Assembly: GCA_964035575.1 (NCBI GenBank)
Contig: OZ037929.1
Span: 186,001 to 250,000, forward strand
DNA length: 64,000 nucleotides
Reading direction: 5' to 3'
From: Rhynchopus sp. YZ270_cl-10
Lineage: Eukaryota > Euglenozoa > Diplonemea > Diplonemida > Diplonemidae
The notes beneath the pieces are model-generated. The model made no database searches, was not told the DNA's origin, and saw nothing but the letters and a program-made list of their open reading frames with translations. Shown one piece after another: positions 10,673 to 20,588 of this stretch. A program made the position numbers and the translations under genes. How positions within the stretch are numbered: the stretch's first letter is position 1; each line of letters begins with the position of its first letter.

Positions 10673-11713
10673 TCACAGCAACCCATTGTCCCTGAGATAG
10701 GCTCTTGAACGCAGATCTGCCTGCCGAATTGGCTCAGGGACACGAACCTTACAAAGCCCCTTTACCAGAGCAAGCGCCGTCTTTTGTGTTATCCGATGCC
10801 CTGCAGAGACAAAGACCGGGTTGGGCGCTGCCTTCGTTGCACGCAGTGCGTAGCCATGCAGGGTCCCTGAGGTTCCTACTATGGGCACGGCATCCCCGGC
10901 AGACTCGAGAACCCCTTTCTGAGAGAAGGACGTCTTTAGTGCCTTTCCGTCTACGTCTGGGACAGCGAGGAACTTCTTAGCGACCCCCAGGGTCGGCACA
11001 CCGCACACCACACCTATATGCGAGGCGGCTCCAAACCCTCTCGGGTGCAGCACACCGTTCCCATCCATCAGCACCACCTGCGGAAACACCTCTGGACTCT
11101 CTTCCCTCAGCCTCCCCAATACCCTTGCAATATGGGGCACCTCACGGAACGCAAGAAACCCTGAAATATACGGCAAATCCAAGGACACCATTTCCGTCAC
11201 TTCATGCACAACCTTCATGGAAGGGTATTCAAGTATGATGAGGGTGATGCACGCATCCACTGCATTGTCCTTTGCGAAGGAAATGTCCACCCCAGCGACC
11301 CTGGTGAGTCCTTTGAAGGAGTCGTTCTGCCACTCTTCTGTATCGGTAATGTCCAGCTTCTGCCGCAAATCCGCTTGTTCTGTCGTCCATTCTGCCCTGA
11401 AACGCTCAAGAACATCTTCATGTCGAACACTTCCCGTTCCACCCCTCTCTCTACCACCAGGTGAAGCGGAGGTGCAGGAGGTGGCAGCGGCTGTATCAAC
11501 GGGGAGGGGAGGGCCTGACATAGTGGGGTGTGCGAAGATGTGTGTAGGGGGGATCAAGCGGGGTGAAAGGCGGGAGAGTGCCCTGGTTGAATGCATGCTG
11601 GTGGTGGTGGTTGGTGAGGGGGGGTTTGAGTGATGGATACTGTAGTTTCGCACAGTGAAGCGATGGCGGCTTTGGTGTCTATGGAATGTTCTTGAATCCT
11701 CGGAGGCTCCCAA
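10673..11713 (-). CDS. ENDOV: Endonuclease V
   Basis: The frame encodes 346 residues. The endonuclease V core starts near residue 95 and is close to the animal enzyme. It has GVDISF (metal-binding Asp142), YISGFLAFRE (the DNA-wedge segment ending in Glu190), VLMDGNG (Asp216) followed by LHPRGFGAASHIGV, then GVAKKFL, and RITQKTALALVK near the C-terminus. The enzyme cleaves nucleic acid one base 3' of inosine; eukaryotic forms prefer inosine-containing RNA. Residues 1-94 are serine/threonine/proline-rich and unlike the core. Met40 (base 11596) and Met65 (base 11521) are alternative starts, and the 40-65 segment is basic enough to be a mitochondrial leader, which is inference. No intron is needed. 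It lies next to the LRR array with no sign of joint function. Confidence 0.93.
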   Translation of the reverse strand: MGASEDSRTFHRHQSRHRFTVRNYSIHHSNPPSPTTTTSMHSTRALSRLSPRLIPPTHIFAHPTMSGPPLPVDTAAATSCTSASPGGRERGGTGSVRHEDVLERFRAEWTTEQADLRQKLDITDTEEWQNDSFKGLTRVAGVDISFAKDNAVDACITLIILEYPSMKVVHEVTEMVSLDLPYISGFLAFREVPHIARVLGRLREESPEVFPQVVLMDGNGVLHPRGFGAASHIGVVCGVPTLGVAKKFLAVPDVDGKALKTSFSQKGVLESAGDAVPIVGTSGTLHGYALRATKAAPNPVFVSAGHRITQKTALALVKGLCKVRVPEPIRQADLRSRAYLRDNGLL

Positions 11714-11749
11714 ACAAAAATCCTCTGTAAACCCTCCCTAAACACTATC

Positions 11750-12209
11750 GGTTACGTCGTTGGATGCTGAAATTTGGTACATCTATGATCGTCTCCGTGA
11801 GACAACGCAACAGACTGTAAGAGCGTGTGTTGTGAGAGACGAGTACTATTTAGAGGTTTGACTGAAGGATGGACCAGGTTCAGTCTACAACGTTCAGGAA
11901 CGTTGAGGAAACGCTTCGCATTCTAAACTAGGAAGAACACTGACACCATAGGTAAAAAAGGGTTTTTGAATTTGAGATATTTGCATATTTTTCTGCTTTA
12001 TGATACGTAAGAAGAGCAACACGCCGACTGGCTATGTGCCAAAAGAGCATGTAATACTACTGTATTCATGCTCCAGAGGGAGGGAGGGAAACGGCATAAG
12101 AGTGCCACGCCGAGCGTAGCAGAAATATCGTATGGTGTGCGGAGGGGGACTCAACATCATCGACCGGGATCAGCAAGATCTCTACCAAAGCAGGTTCGTG
12201 TCACATCAC
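11750..12209. other. Spacer between ENDOV and the LRR array
   Basis: No gene is recognised. Bases from about 12090 to 12209 on the minus strand are a decayed continuation of the neighbouring LRR gene beyond its stop. Confidence 0.5.
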
Positions 12210-13379
12210 TCATACTGCAAAGTCGATGGAAGTCAACTCTGTACAACCTGATGAGAAGTAGTGCTCAAGGCTCGTGACACTGATACTTCCTAATCCTGCA
12301 AAGTTGATGGAGGTTAACGACGTGCAACCTTCTAAGAAGTCGAATCTAAGGCTTGTGACACTGCTCAATCCTGCAAAGTCGATGGAGGTTAACGACGTGC
12401 AATTTGCTAAGAAGCTGTCCTTAAGGATTGTGACGCTGCCCAATCCTGTAAAGTCGACTGACGTTAGCGACGTGCAACGAAATAAGAAGTACCCCCCAAG
12501 GCTTGTGATACTTCCCAATCCTGCAAAGTCGATGGAGGTTAACGACGTGCAACTTGATAAGAAGTGGTACCCAAGGCTTGTGACGCTGCTCAATCCTGAA
12601 AAGTCGACTGAGGTTAACGACGTGCAACCTTCTAAGAAGCCATCTGGAAGGCTTGTGACATTGCTCAATCCTGCAAAGTCGATGGAGGTTAAAGACGTGC
12701 AATTTGCTAAGAAGCAGTCCCCAAGGCTTGTGATACTGCTCAATCCTGCAAAGTCGATGGAAGTTAACGACGTGCAATCTAATAAGAAGCCAGCCCCTAG
12801 GCTCGTGACACTGCTCAATCCTGCAAAGTTGAATGGCTTAAAAGTGCGGAATGACGTGCAGTCGTGCAGGAAGTACTGGCCTATTGTCGTGACGTTGCTC
12901 AACCCAGACAAGTTAACTGATTCCAATGATGAACATTGAGATAAGAAGCGGTCACCAATTGCAGTAACAGCCAACGGCGCACTCAGATCAAGGATACGTA
13001 AATTGGTGCTTGCGAGGAACCTGCTCGGAATCGCAGTTACAACTTCTGCCTGCAGAAACAACCTCGCTACCTTGGGGTCTTGTACACTCGCAAGCCTCCT
13101 TGGTGGGATCCTTGGTGTGAAGTGTGTCTCACCCAATGCACAAAGAGCTGCAATGGATTGTTGCTTCATCGACTGCGTCAACACGACTGTGTCGCCAGCA
13201 TTCAGCGCTGTGATGTTGATGTCCTCTCCTTCGTCGTTCCCTCTGACGTATATGCCAAAGCTGTCTTCAGCAAACCCCGTTGTAGTTGCCACCTTCCGCT
13301 GCAGGTCCTTCGCTGTGTCATCCACATCCACATCGACGACGTACGTCTTGCCGTCAAATCCCTCAATGTTGAGTTCCAT
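12210..13379 (-). CDS. Ubiquitin-like + leucine-rich-repeat protein, copy A (3'-truncated)
   Basis: The start is taken at the Met of MELNIEGFDG (13379), the only start shared by all copies; an in-frame Met sits upstream at 13427. Residues 1-70 resemble ubiquitin: GKTYVVDVDVDD, a helix with AKDLQRKVA, and a GDTVVLTQS end strand, but no C-terminal Gly-Gly. A linker (IAALCALGETHF, LFLQAEVVTAIP) leads to about ten repeats of 25 residues built as LTSIDFAGL, SSVTSLG, xxFLSGC. These are related to BspA/TpLRR-type repeats. It ends abruptly at SIDFAV; comparison with the other copies shows that a small indel removed the terminal segment. There is no signal peptide or membrane segment, so it is probably intracellular. 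This copy has a four-residue insert (IPPR) in the linker. Confidence 0.8.
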   Translation of the reverse strand: MELNIEGFDGKTYVVDVDVDDTAKDLQRKVATTTGFAEDSFGIYVRGNDEGEDINITALNAGDTVVLTQSMKQQSIAALCALGETHFTPRIPPRRLASVQDPKVARLFLQAEVVTAIPSRFLASTNLRILDLSAPLAVTAIGDRFLSQCSSLESVNLSGLSNVTTIGQYFLHDCTSFRTFKPFNFAGLSSVTSLGAGFLLDCTSLTSIDFAGLSSITSLGDCFLANCTSLTSIDFAGLSNVTSLPDGFLEGCTSLTSVDFSGLSSVTSLGYHFLSSCTSLTSIDFAGLGSITSLGGYFLFRCTSLTSVDFTGLGSVTILKDSFLANCTSLTSIDFAGLSSVTSLRFDFLEGCTSLTSINFAGLGSISVTSLEHYFSSGCTELTSIDFAV

Positions 13380-13534
13380 TAGTGTTTTGTGTGTTTTCTG
13401 TTGTGGGAGTGGTGCAAGACATAGCAAATGATTGTCGATCCCTGACCACTGTCGCAGTGTTCGCTGTGCTGCTCGACATTGCGTCGCTCAGAGGTGTGCG
13501 TATGTCCACGACAGCCCCTGTACTGCCTACGTGC

Positions 13535-13945
13535 CAGATTATACCTTGGTACATGACCGGTGTACCGGGGGGACACCCAACCATGCAGTGCTACATCCAT
13601 TTCGTGGTTGACATCAAAATAAAGGGGGGAGGGATGAATGAGTCGTTGGGTTGAATATGCCTTTCTTACGTTGTCTCGCTGAGTCACCTCGCAAGGGGTG
13701 GGGGAGAGGGTGAATAAGAAAGACGAGCATCTCTCAAATAAAAAGTCAGACAAAAGAAATAACAAACAAAACCGCGTTTGAGTCGACAACTATGTTAAAA
13801 AGACCACAGCTGCTTTGTTTTAATAAATATGCTGCACAAAATACTACACCCTCAATACAAGACGAAACCTGTTGTGGAGATAGCACATCAAACGTAAAAA
13901 AAAATATGCTGAAAACTCTATAAAAAAAAAAGGCTTTCCCCGCCC
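13535..13945. repeat. LRR-array spacer unit, copy 1
   Basis: This spacer upstream of LRR copy A recurs at 19868-20300 and 22775-23215. Shared landmarks in order are GGTACATGACCGGTGTACCG, ATGCAGTNCTACATCCATTT, TTTCGTGGTTGACATCAAAA, CTCGCTGAGTCACCTCGCAA, AAAGTCAGA, CCTGTTGTGGAGATAGCACA and AAAAGGCTTTCCCCGCCC. Just before it, 13445-13545 copies a piece of the RhoGEF-like gene (compare 43805-43912). Confidence 0.7.
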
Positions 13946-14175
13946 CGCCCCTGCCACACCCCCTTGTCTCCCAAACCACCAGTTTCACCTCACCACTACC
14001 AATAGCCTGACCACCAAAGTGGTCAGTGACCACTCCGTGAAGGGACGGGAAGGGAGGGGGGGGAGAGGGAGCGTTAGATAAGAACAAAGCCTTGACACAG
14101 CCCTGCATCCACCACTCCCCTCCCCTCCCCTTTCCACCCTTTTCCCCACTCAAAGATGTGGCCTTCCCTTTCTGT

Positions 14176-15489
14176 CTAGTCTTCGTCAACTCCGGTCGCG
14201 AACGCATTGAAAATTGACGTAATCTCCTGACGGCACATCGATACCTGTTCGTCTTCTTTCGCATAACGATCGGGGTGGTAGTGCGTAACACACGTCGTCA
14301 TCGGACTCTTTCTGTCGCCAGCTTTTAGCGACTCTACAAGCTTTTCAACCGTCGCCTCAACTGTCACGCCTTTCAGAAACGACGCCTGTGGAGGGTAGGT
14401 CTTGTACGCAAAACGCAGGAAACTTTCGGCGCCCTTTTTCCTTTCCGTCTGAATCTCGCTGTACGCAGCGGTAGCCTTGAATTTCGCAAACTTTTCAGAT
14501 TCGGTTTCTCCCCTCAGCTTCTGCAGCCAGCCACGTGACTGCTGGTACCACGCTTCGCCGTCGAAGTTACACGACGTTTCACGCGACAAGTGGAACAGAG
14601 AGGTCAGCGCGTCTTTTGCACTCGCGGGCATTTTGAGAACGTTCAGGAAGAGGTTTGAGACCGAATGCATCGTGCGGACCTCCTCGTTGAGCACGACCCC
14701 CGTTACGCCCGCATGCTGCGAAGATGCTTTGAAGTGGTCTCTCGCTATCCACACCTTTTCGACGTCCAAGAACTCATCGTCGTCAAGCGCGCTTTTCACC
14801 ATGGCATCGCCATTCAGCCTGCACTGAACGGTCAACGCTCTGCAGTGCAAAGTGCTGACTACGTCCTGCATATCTTCCACACACCTTCTCAGCCCCACCG
14901 ACCCACAGCAACCCAGCGCCTCCGTCAGCGGACGGTTCGCCTCCATCACAACGCGGAGCACATCTTTGAAGTTGGTTTCGTCCAACACCTTCGTGGAAGG
15001 GACCCTCTGCTGCAGCGGGGTGACGAGGTTCGATGCTGCGCCGTAGAGTATCTCACCTCTGGCTTCGCTTTGTCCGAACACTTCCTTCAGCGTGGCGAAG
15101 ATGTCGTGAGGGATCTGGCCTTCCTTGCTGAAGTGGGTGACACACTCGGAGATCAGTGCGTCCCGCTTGACATAGGTGTTTGAAAGCCAGTCTGCGCTGC
15201 TGTGGCTGTCCAGCGCTGAGGTAAGACACTGAAGCATCTCCCTGAAATGGTACATCGCGCGGATAACGTTGTGCGAGGACTGCACACACCTTGCATGCGC
15301 GACACCCATGTTCTTCAGGATCGCTCCGTGCAGGTTCCCACGACACTCCGCGGACAGATTCGAAAATACAGTAGAGTTGTTCAGAGACATCTGCCACGTG
15401 CAAATTGCCTCTCTCAAGAGGTTCTGGCAAGGCGGGGTTTCGTTAAGTGCAGCCTTGTAGAACGACGCTGCCTCGGAGGGGGTGGACAT
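14176..15489 (-). CDS. Protein with a C-terminal J-domain-like segment
   Basis: The start is set at MSTPSEAASFYK (15489), giving 437 residues. The open frame continues upstream to 15888, but that part is spacer: it reads the copied RhoGEF fragment (FFFTHFEQNG) in frame by chance. The body is mainly helical with no recognised domain. The last 35 residues contain THYHPDRYAKED, the HPD tripeptide that J-domain proteins use to stimulate Hsp70 ATPase, preceded and followed by helices fitting J helices II and III (CRQEITSIFNAFA). A J domain at the extreme C-terminus is uncommon and suggests a specialised co-chaperone. It sits between LRR copies A and B, so it is either an insertion into the array or an original neighbour. 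Its function is unknown. Confidence 0.65.
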   Translation of the reverse strand: MSTPSEAASFYKAALNETPPCQNLLREAICTWQMSLNNSTVFSNLSAECRGNLHGAILKNMGVAHARCVQSSHNVIRAMYHFREMLQCLTSALDSHSSADWLSNTYVKRDALISECVTHFSKEGQIPHDIFATLKEVFGQSEARGEILYGAASNLVTPLQQRVPSTKVLDETNFKDVLRVVMEANRPLTEALGCCGSVGLRRCVEDMQDVVSTLHCRALTVQCRLNGDAMVKSALDDDEFLDVEKVWIARDHFKASSQHAGVTGVVLNEEVRTMHSVSNLFLNVLKMPASAKDALTSLFHLSRETSCNFDGEAWYQQSRGWLQKLRGETESEKFAKFKATAAYSEIQTERKKGAESFLRFAYKTYPPQASFLKGVTVEATVEKLVESLKAGDRKSPMTTCVTHYHPDRYAKEDEQVSMCRQEITSIFNAFATGVDED

Positions 15490-15576
15490 AGTTTTGCAGC
15501 TGTGATAATAGTCTGTGTGAGCCGGCGTGGTAAAGGGGTAAGCCGCCCTGACGCCCTGACACACATAGGAGAACCC

Positions 15577-15660
15577 GGTATGCAAAGGTGGGAGAGAAAC
15601 GCCATTTTGCTCGAAGTGGGTGAAAAAAAACTGGGCCGATTCGCGGTAAGAAAGACGAGA
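15577..15660 (-). pseudogene. RhoGEF-like gene fragment in spacer
   Basis: The minus strand reads ESAQFFFTHFEQNGVSLPPL, matching SESASFFFTHFEQSGLALPP of the large gene at about 43490-43550. It is one of several short copies scattered through the array. Confidence 0.65.
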
Positions 15661-16038
15661 GTCACCTCTCAAATTATAAGTCAGAGAAAAGAAATAATAA
15701 ATGGTGCTCCTGAAAACCCCATTTTGCGTACTTGTTGCGCACTTTGTGCACGAAAAAAATAATAATACAGGAAACACCCTCTTTTGCGTACTTGTTGCGT
15801 ACTTAGTGCGTAGTTGTTGCGACTTGGTATTTTCTATTTCAGGAGCACCAATAAAAGAAAAAAACCCCTCTTTTGGGTCGGCAACCATGTTAAAAAGACT
15901 ACATCTGCTTTGTTTTCATAAATACTGTACACAAAATGCTGACCCTCAATACAATCCCAAACAACATTCGTTCTATTCATGGAACGCTCTTTGTGCTGTA
16001 CACACTACGAGTCATCACAGTGTGGTCCACTTCGCAGC

Positions 16039-17148
16039 TCATCCATCCTGATTCCTTCTTGATGCATACCACTCCATATACTCGTTGGGTGTTTCTAAAG
16101 AAGCGCAACCTGATAAGAAGAACTTACCAATCCGCGTCACACCACTCAATCCTGCAAAGTCCACTGAGGTTAACGACGTGCAACCTGCGAAGAAGCGTAG
16201 CCCAAGGCTTGTGACACTGCTCAATCCTGCAAAGTCGATGTAGGTTAACGACGTGCAACCTGATAAGAAGTAGTGCCCAAGTCTCGTGACACTGTCCAAT
16301 GCTGCAAAGTTGATGGAAGTTAACGACGTGCAACCTGATAAGAAGTTGTGCTCAATGCTCGTGACACTGCTCAATCCTGCAAAGTCGATGGAGGTTAATG
16401 ACGGGCAATGTGCTAAGAAGCGGCCCCCAAGGCTTTTGACGCTGCTCAATCCTGCAAAGTTGATGGAGGTCAACGACGTGCAACCTGATAAGCAGTTGTT
16501 CCCAAGAATGGTGACACTGCTCAATCCTGCAAAGTCGATGGAGGGTAATGACGCGCAACCCGATAAGAAGTTGTCCCCAAGGCTCGTGACACTGCTCAAT
16601 CCTGCAAAGTTGAATGGCTCAAAAGTGCGGAATGACGTGCAGTTGTGCAGAAAGTACGCACCTATTGTCGTGACGTTGTGCAACCCAGACAGGTTAACTG
16701 ATTCCAGTGATGAACATTGAGATAAGAAGTGGTCACCAATCGCAGTAACAGCCAACGGCGCACTCAGATCAAGGATACGTAAATTGGTGCGTATGAGGAA
16801 CCTGTCCGGAATCGCAGTTACAACTTCTGCCTGCAGAAACAACTTCGCTACCTCGGGGTCTTCCACACTCGCAAGCCTCTCTGGTGTGAGGTCTGTCTCA
16901 CCCAATGCACGAAGAGCTGCAATGGATTGTTGCTTCATCGACTGCGTCAACACGACTGTGTCGCCAGCACTCAGCGCTGTGATGTTGATGTCCTCTCCTT
17001 CGTCGTTCCCTCCGAAGTCCATGCCAAAGCTGTCTTCAGCAAACCCCGTTGTAGTTGCCACCTTCCGCCGCAGGTCCTTCGCTGTGTCATCCACATCCAC
17101 ATCGACGACGTACGTCCGATCATCAAATCCCTCGATATTGAGTTCCAT
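16039..17148 (-). CDS. Ubiquitin-like + LRR protein, copy B
   Basis: The frame encodes 369 residues starting at MELNIEGFDDRT; no in-frame Met lies upstream, which supports this start for the whole family. The ubiquitin-like domain is followed by a linker (GETDLTPERLASVEDPEVAK) and about nine 25-residue repeats. It has the type 1 ending, SLETPNEYMEWYASRRNQ, shared with copy C. The 3' flank (about 15940-16040) matches that of copy C (18040-18300). The upstream flank is of the B/E/F kind, with a CACTAG-like and GGGTGGTGTTT region. No signal peptide, membrane segment or intron is seen. Confidence 0.85.
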   Translation of the reverse strand: MELNIEGFDDRTYVVDVDVDDTAKDLRRKVATTTGFAEDSFGMDFGGNDEGEDINITALSAGDTVVLTQSMKQQSIAALRALGETDLTPERLASVEDPEVAKLFLQAEVVTAIPDRFLIRTNLRILDLSAPLAVTAIGDHFLSQCSSLESVNLSGLHNVTTIGAYFLHNCTSFRTFEPFNFAGLSSVTSLGDNFLSGCASLPSIDFAGLSSVTILGNNCLSGCTSLTSINFAGLSSVKSLGGRFLAHCPSLTSIDFAGLSSVTSIEHNFLSGCTSLTSINFAALDSVTRLGHYFLSGCTSLTYIDFAGLSSVTSLGLRFFAGCTSLTSVDFAGLSGVTRIGKFFLSGCASLETPNEYMEWYASRRNQDG

Positions 17149-17262
17149 TCGTGTTTTGTGTGTTTTCTGTTGTGGGAGTGGTGCAAAACACAGCTATTGA
17201 ATATCCATCAGTCTCTGGCTAGTCACAAACTGGGTGGTGTTTAGATTTACAATATTTTTCAT

Positions 17263-17776
17263 TTCTTTTTTGAAACTTTCGTGACAAAAAAATGGACTGA
17301 AAGAAAACAGAGAGAGAATAGGAAATTGAAAGTAGAAAATCAGAACCTTTGTGTGAACGAAAAGTCAACGAAAAGTCAACGAAAATAGGCGAGCGTGTTT
17401 TGCATATTGCCATGCGTCTCACGACACAACGGCACAAACTCTCGCAAACGATTCAAAGATTCGACCACCATCTCATCAACAATCCTCAAACACCCAAGCA
17501 CCTTCCCCACCTCCGCCATGGTGTGCTTCGGAGTACACCAACGGAGGCACACCGATGTCTATCCCAAACGCTTCGCAATGCGTTTCCAACACATCCACAA
17601 CATGCTTTTTCGAGAGACGTCCACTTCCATTCCCTGCGTTGAAACCCCCACGAAGGACTGCAAAAGAAAGAACCCTGGTATGCAAAGGTGGGAGGGCAAG
17701 GCCACTTTGCTCGAAGTGGGTGAAAAAAAACGAGGCCGATTCGCTTAAGGTAATGATTCGGACATATCAGTGCTGA
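17263..17776 (-). pseudogene. RhoGEF-like 3' region, internally deleted copy
   Basis: The block begins with the same downstream flank as 26165 and 41780 (CATGACA..., GAAAACAGAGGGAGAGA, ACGAAAAGTCA), then jumps to coding sequence equivalent to about 43193-43560. Most of the 3' coding part and the last exon are missing. It lies between LRR copies B and C. Confidence 0.7.
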
Positions 17777-18304
17777 GCTCTCACGTGTGCAATAAGCTGG
17801 TCCGAATCTAAAACAAAAGTTGACTTGAAATACAACAGCCCTCTCCTGACAGTGTACCTTGGTACATGATCGGTGTACCGGGGGGACACCCAACAATGCA
17901 GTCCCACATTCGTAGAAAGACGAGAGTCACCTCTCAAATTAAAAGTCAGAGAAAAGAAATAACAAAAGAAAAAAACCCCTCTTTTAGGTCGACAACCATG
18001 TTAAAATGACCACATCTACTTTGTTTTCATAAATACTGCACACAAAGTGCTGACTCTCAATCCCAAACAACATTCGTTTCATTACATTCACAGAGCACCC
18101 AAATGAGACTTCAGACACAGGGTGCCTATGGCAACAGAAGTGAAGGCGGCAGTTCTTGTGTGCACGCATTCATGTTCTTCAGCCAGACGATGCACATCAG
18201 TTACAATCAATTCACTGACACAGCTTCTGCCGAAGCCACTCTTCATAGAACACTCTTTGTGCTGTACACACCACGACCCATCACAGTGTGGTCCACTTCG
18301 CAAC

Positions 18305-19714
18305 TCATCCAGCCTGATTCCTTCTTGATGCATACCACTCCATATACTCGTTGGGTGTTTCTAAAGAAAAGCAATCTTCAAGAAAGGTGTTCCCAACTCG
18401 TGTCGCACCGCTCAATCCTGCAAAGTCGATTGAGGTTAACGACGTGCAACGAAATAAGAAGTAGTCGCCAAGGCTTGTGATCCTGCCCAATCCTGCAAAG
18501 TTGATGGAAGTTAACGACCTGCAATCTGATAAGAAGAACTTACCAAGGATGGTGACCCTGTTCAATCCTGCAAAGTCGATGGAGGTTAACGACGTGCAAC
18601 GTGATAAGAAGTCGCACCCAAGGCTTGCGATACTGCCCAATCCCGCAAAGTCGATGGAGGTTAAAGACGTGCATCGTGATAAGAAGTAGTCCCCAAGGCG
18701 AGTAACACTGCCTAATCCTGCAAAGTCGATGGAGATTAACGAGGTGCAATCTGATACAAAGTCGTCCTCAAGGCTTGTGACGCTGCTCAATCCTGCAAAG
18801 TTGATGAAGGTTAAAGACGTGCAACCTGATAAGAATCGGGACCCAAGGCTTGTGATACTTCCCAATCCTGCAAAGTTGATGGAGGTTAACGACGTGCAAC
18901 CTGATAAGAAGCAGGCTCCAAGGCTTGTGACGCTACTCAATCCCGCAAAGTTGATGGAAGTTAACGCGCTGCACTTTAGTAAGAAGAAATTCTCAAGACT
19001 TGTGATACTGCTCAATCCTGCAAAGTTGATGGAGGTCAACGACGTGCAATCGTCTAAAAAGTGTTCCCCAAGACTTATGACGCTACTCAATCTTGCAAAG
19101 TCGATCGAAGTTAACGATGTGCAACCTGATAAGAAGTAGTTCCCAAGGCTTGTGACGCTGCTCAATCCTGCAAAGTTGAATGGCTCAAAAGTGCGGAATG
19201 ACGTGCAGTCGTGCAGGAAGAACGTACCTATTGTCGTGACGTTGCACAACCCAGACAAGTTAATTGATTCCAATGATGAACATTCATGCAAGAAGTGGTT
19301 ACCAATCTCAGTAACAGCCAACGGCGCACTCAGATCAAGGATACGTAAATTGGTGCGTATGAGGAACCTGTGCGGAATCGCAGTTACAACTTCTGCCTGC
19401 AGAAACAACTGCGCTACCTTGGGGTTATCGACACTCGCAAGCCTCCTTGGTGTGAGGTCTGTCTCACCCAATGCACGAAGAGCTGCAATGGATTGTTGCT
19501 TCATCGACTGCGTCAACACGACTGTGTCGCCAGCATTCAGCGCTGTGATGTTGATGTCCTCTCCTTCGTCGTTCCCTCCGAAGTCCATGCCAAAGCTGTC
19601 TTCAGCAAACCCTGTTGTAGTTGCCACCTTCCGCTGCAGGTCCTTCGCTGTGTCATCCACATCCACATCGACGACGTACATCTTACCATCAAATCCCTCG
19701 ATGTTGAGTTCCAT
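18305..19714 (-). CDS. Ubiquitin-like + LRR protein, copy C
   Basis: The start is MELNIEGFDGKM (19714), giving about 469 residues. The frame stays open to 19936, but that extension reads spacer and a RhoGEF fragment. It has the ubiquitin-like domain, linker, about 13 repeats of 25 residues and the type 1 ending (ETPNEYMEWYASRRNQ). Its coding part is closest to B in ending and to D in upstream flank, so it is a mosaic of the two. The repeats vary mostly at the two residues before FLSGC and at the residue after FL, while the scaffold Leu, Ile, Phe and Cys stay fixed. Confidence 0.85.
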   Translation of the reverse strand: MELNIEGFDGKMYVVDVDVDDTAKDLQRKVATTTGFAEDSFGMDFGGNDEGEDINITALNAGDTVVLTQSMKQQSIAALRALGETDLTPRRLASVDNPKVAQLFLQAEVVTAIPHRFLIRTNLRILDLSAPLAVTEIGNHFLHECSSLESINLSGLCNVTTIGTFFLHDCTSFRTFEPFNFAGLSSVTSLGNYFLSGCTSLTSIDFARLSSVISLGEHFLDDCTSLTSINFAGLSSITSLENFFLLKCSALTSINFAGLSSVTSLGACFLSGCTSLTSINFAGLGSITSLGSRFLSGCTSLTFINFAGLSSVTSLEDDFVSDCTSLISIDFAGLGSVTRLGDYFLSRCTSLTSIDFAGLGSIASLGCDFLSRCTSLTSIDFAGLNRVTILGKFFLSDCRSLTSINFAGLGRITSLGDYFLFRCTSLTSIDFAGLSGATRVGNTFLEDCFSLETPNEYMEWYASRRNQAG

Positions 19715-19740
19715 TGGTGTTTTGTGTGTTTTCTGTTGCC

Positions 19741-19830
19741 CTAGTATACAAAGGTGGGAGGGCAAGGCCACTTTGCTCAAAGTGGGTGAAAAAAAAAACG
19801 AGCCGATTCGCTTCAGGTAATGATTCGGAC
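19741..19830 (-). pseudogene. RhoGEF-like fragment joined to the 5' end of LRR copy C
   Basis: It matches 43480-43560 of the large gene (FFSPTLSKVALPSHLCI in the frame of the LRR gene). Similarity to the other LRR genes stops exactly at CAACAG, a possible splice acceptor, and this fragment takes over upstream. Confidence 0.65.
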
Positions 19831-19867
19831 ATAGCAGCACTGTGCTCTCACGTGTGCAACAAAGTTG

Positions 19868-20300
19868 ACTTGAAATACAACAGCCCTCTCGACAGTGTAC
19901 CTTTGGTACATGACCAGTGTACGGGGGGACACCCAACCATGCAGTCCTACATCCATTTCGTGGTTGACATCAAAAAAAGGGGAGAGGGATGAAGGAGTCG
20001 TTGGGTCTTACGGTCTCGCTGAGTCACCTCGCAAGGGGTGGGGGAGAGGGGGTGGATAAGAAAGACGAGCATGTCTCATCTCTCAATAAAGTCAGAGAAA
20101 AGAAAAAACAAAAACAAAAACCTCGTTGTCGACAACCACGTTAAAAAGACCACCGCTGCTTTGCGAGCATAAATACTACACAAGAACACTGACCCTCAAT
20201 ACAATACGAAAACCTGTTGTGGAGATATCACATCAGAAGTAAAAAAAAAATACGTTACAACCTTTAAAACAAAAAGGCTTTCCCCGCCCCCATTTTCCCT
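19868..20300. repeat. LRR-array spacer unit, copy 2
   Basis: Second copy of the spacer described at 13535-13945, here upstream of LRR copy C. It keeps the TGTACC-TTT-GGTACA hairpin and the AAAAAGGCTTTCCCCGCCC end. Confidence 0.7.
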
Positions 20301-20588
20301 TTGTTTTCACACTCTCACATTCACACAAAACCCCAACCCAGCCAAAATATGTACTATGTACAACCAAATAAACGTTGTGCCACCCATACCCAGTCAGAGA
20401 ATACTGCCACGTATTTACGTTCTTTTACGCATTATTTACAATACGCATTGATCCGTAGTACATGGGGCTCAGCCCACGTATTGCCGATCACTGCATCCTA
20501 CGGAAGGGTGGGGGGAGAATACGAAAGACAAGAGTCTCATTTCTCAAATAAAAGGAAAGTTTGGAAGATGATTTTATGCGCATCGTGC

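Noticed and set aside
15490-15888. N-terminal extension of the J-domain protein
   Set aside because: The extension reads a copied gene fragment and A/T-rich spacer also found elsewhere; MSTPSEAASFYK is the better start.
19715-19936. N-terminal extension of LRR copy C (and the same in D)
   Set aside because: It reads spacer and a RhoGEF fragment; copy B has no upstream in-frame Met, so the shared MEL start is used.
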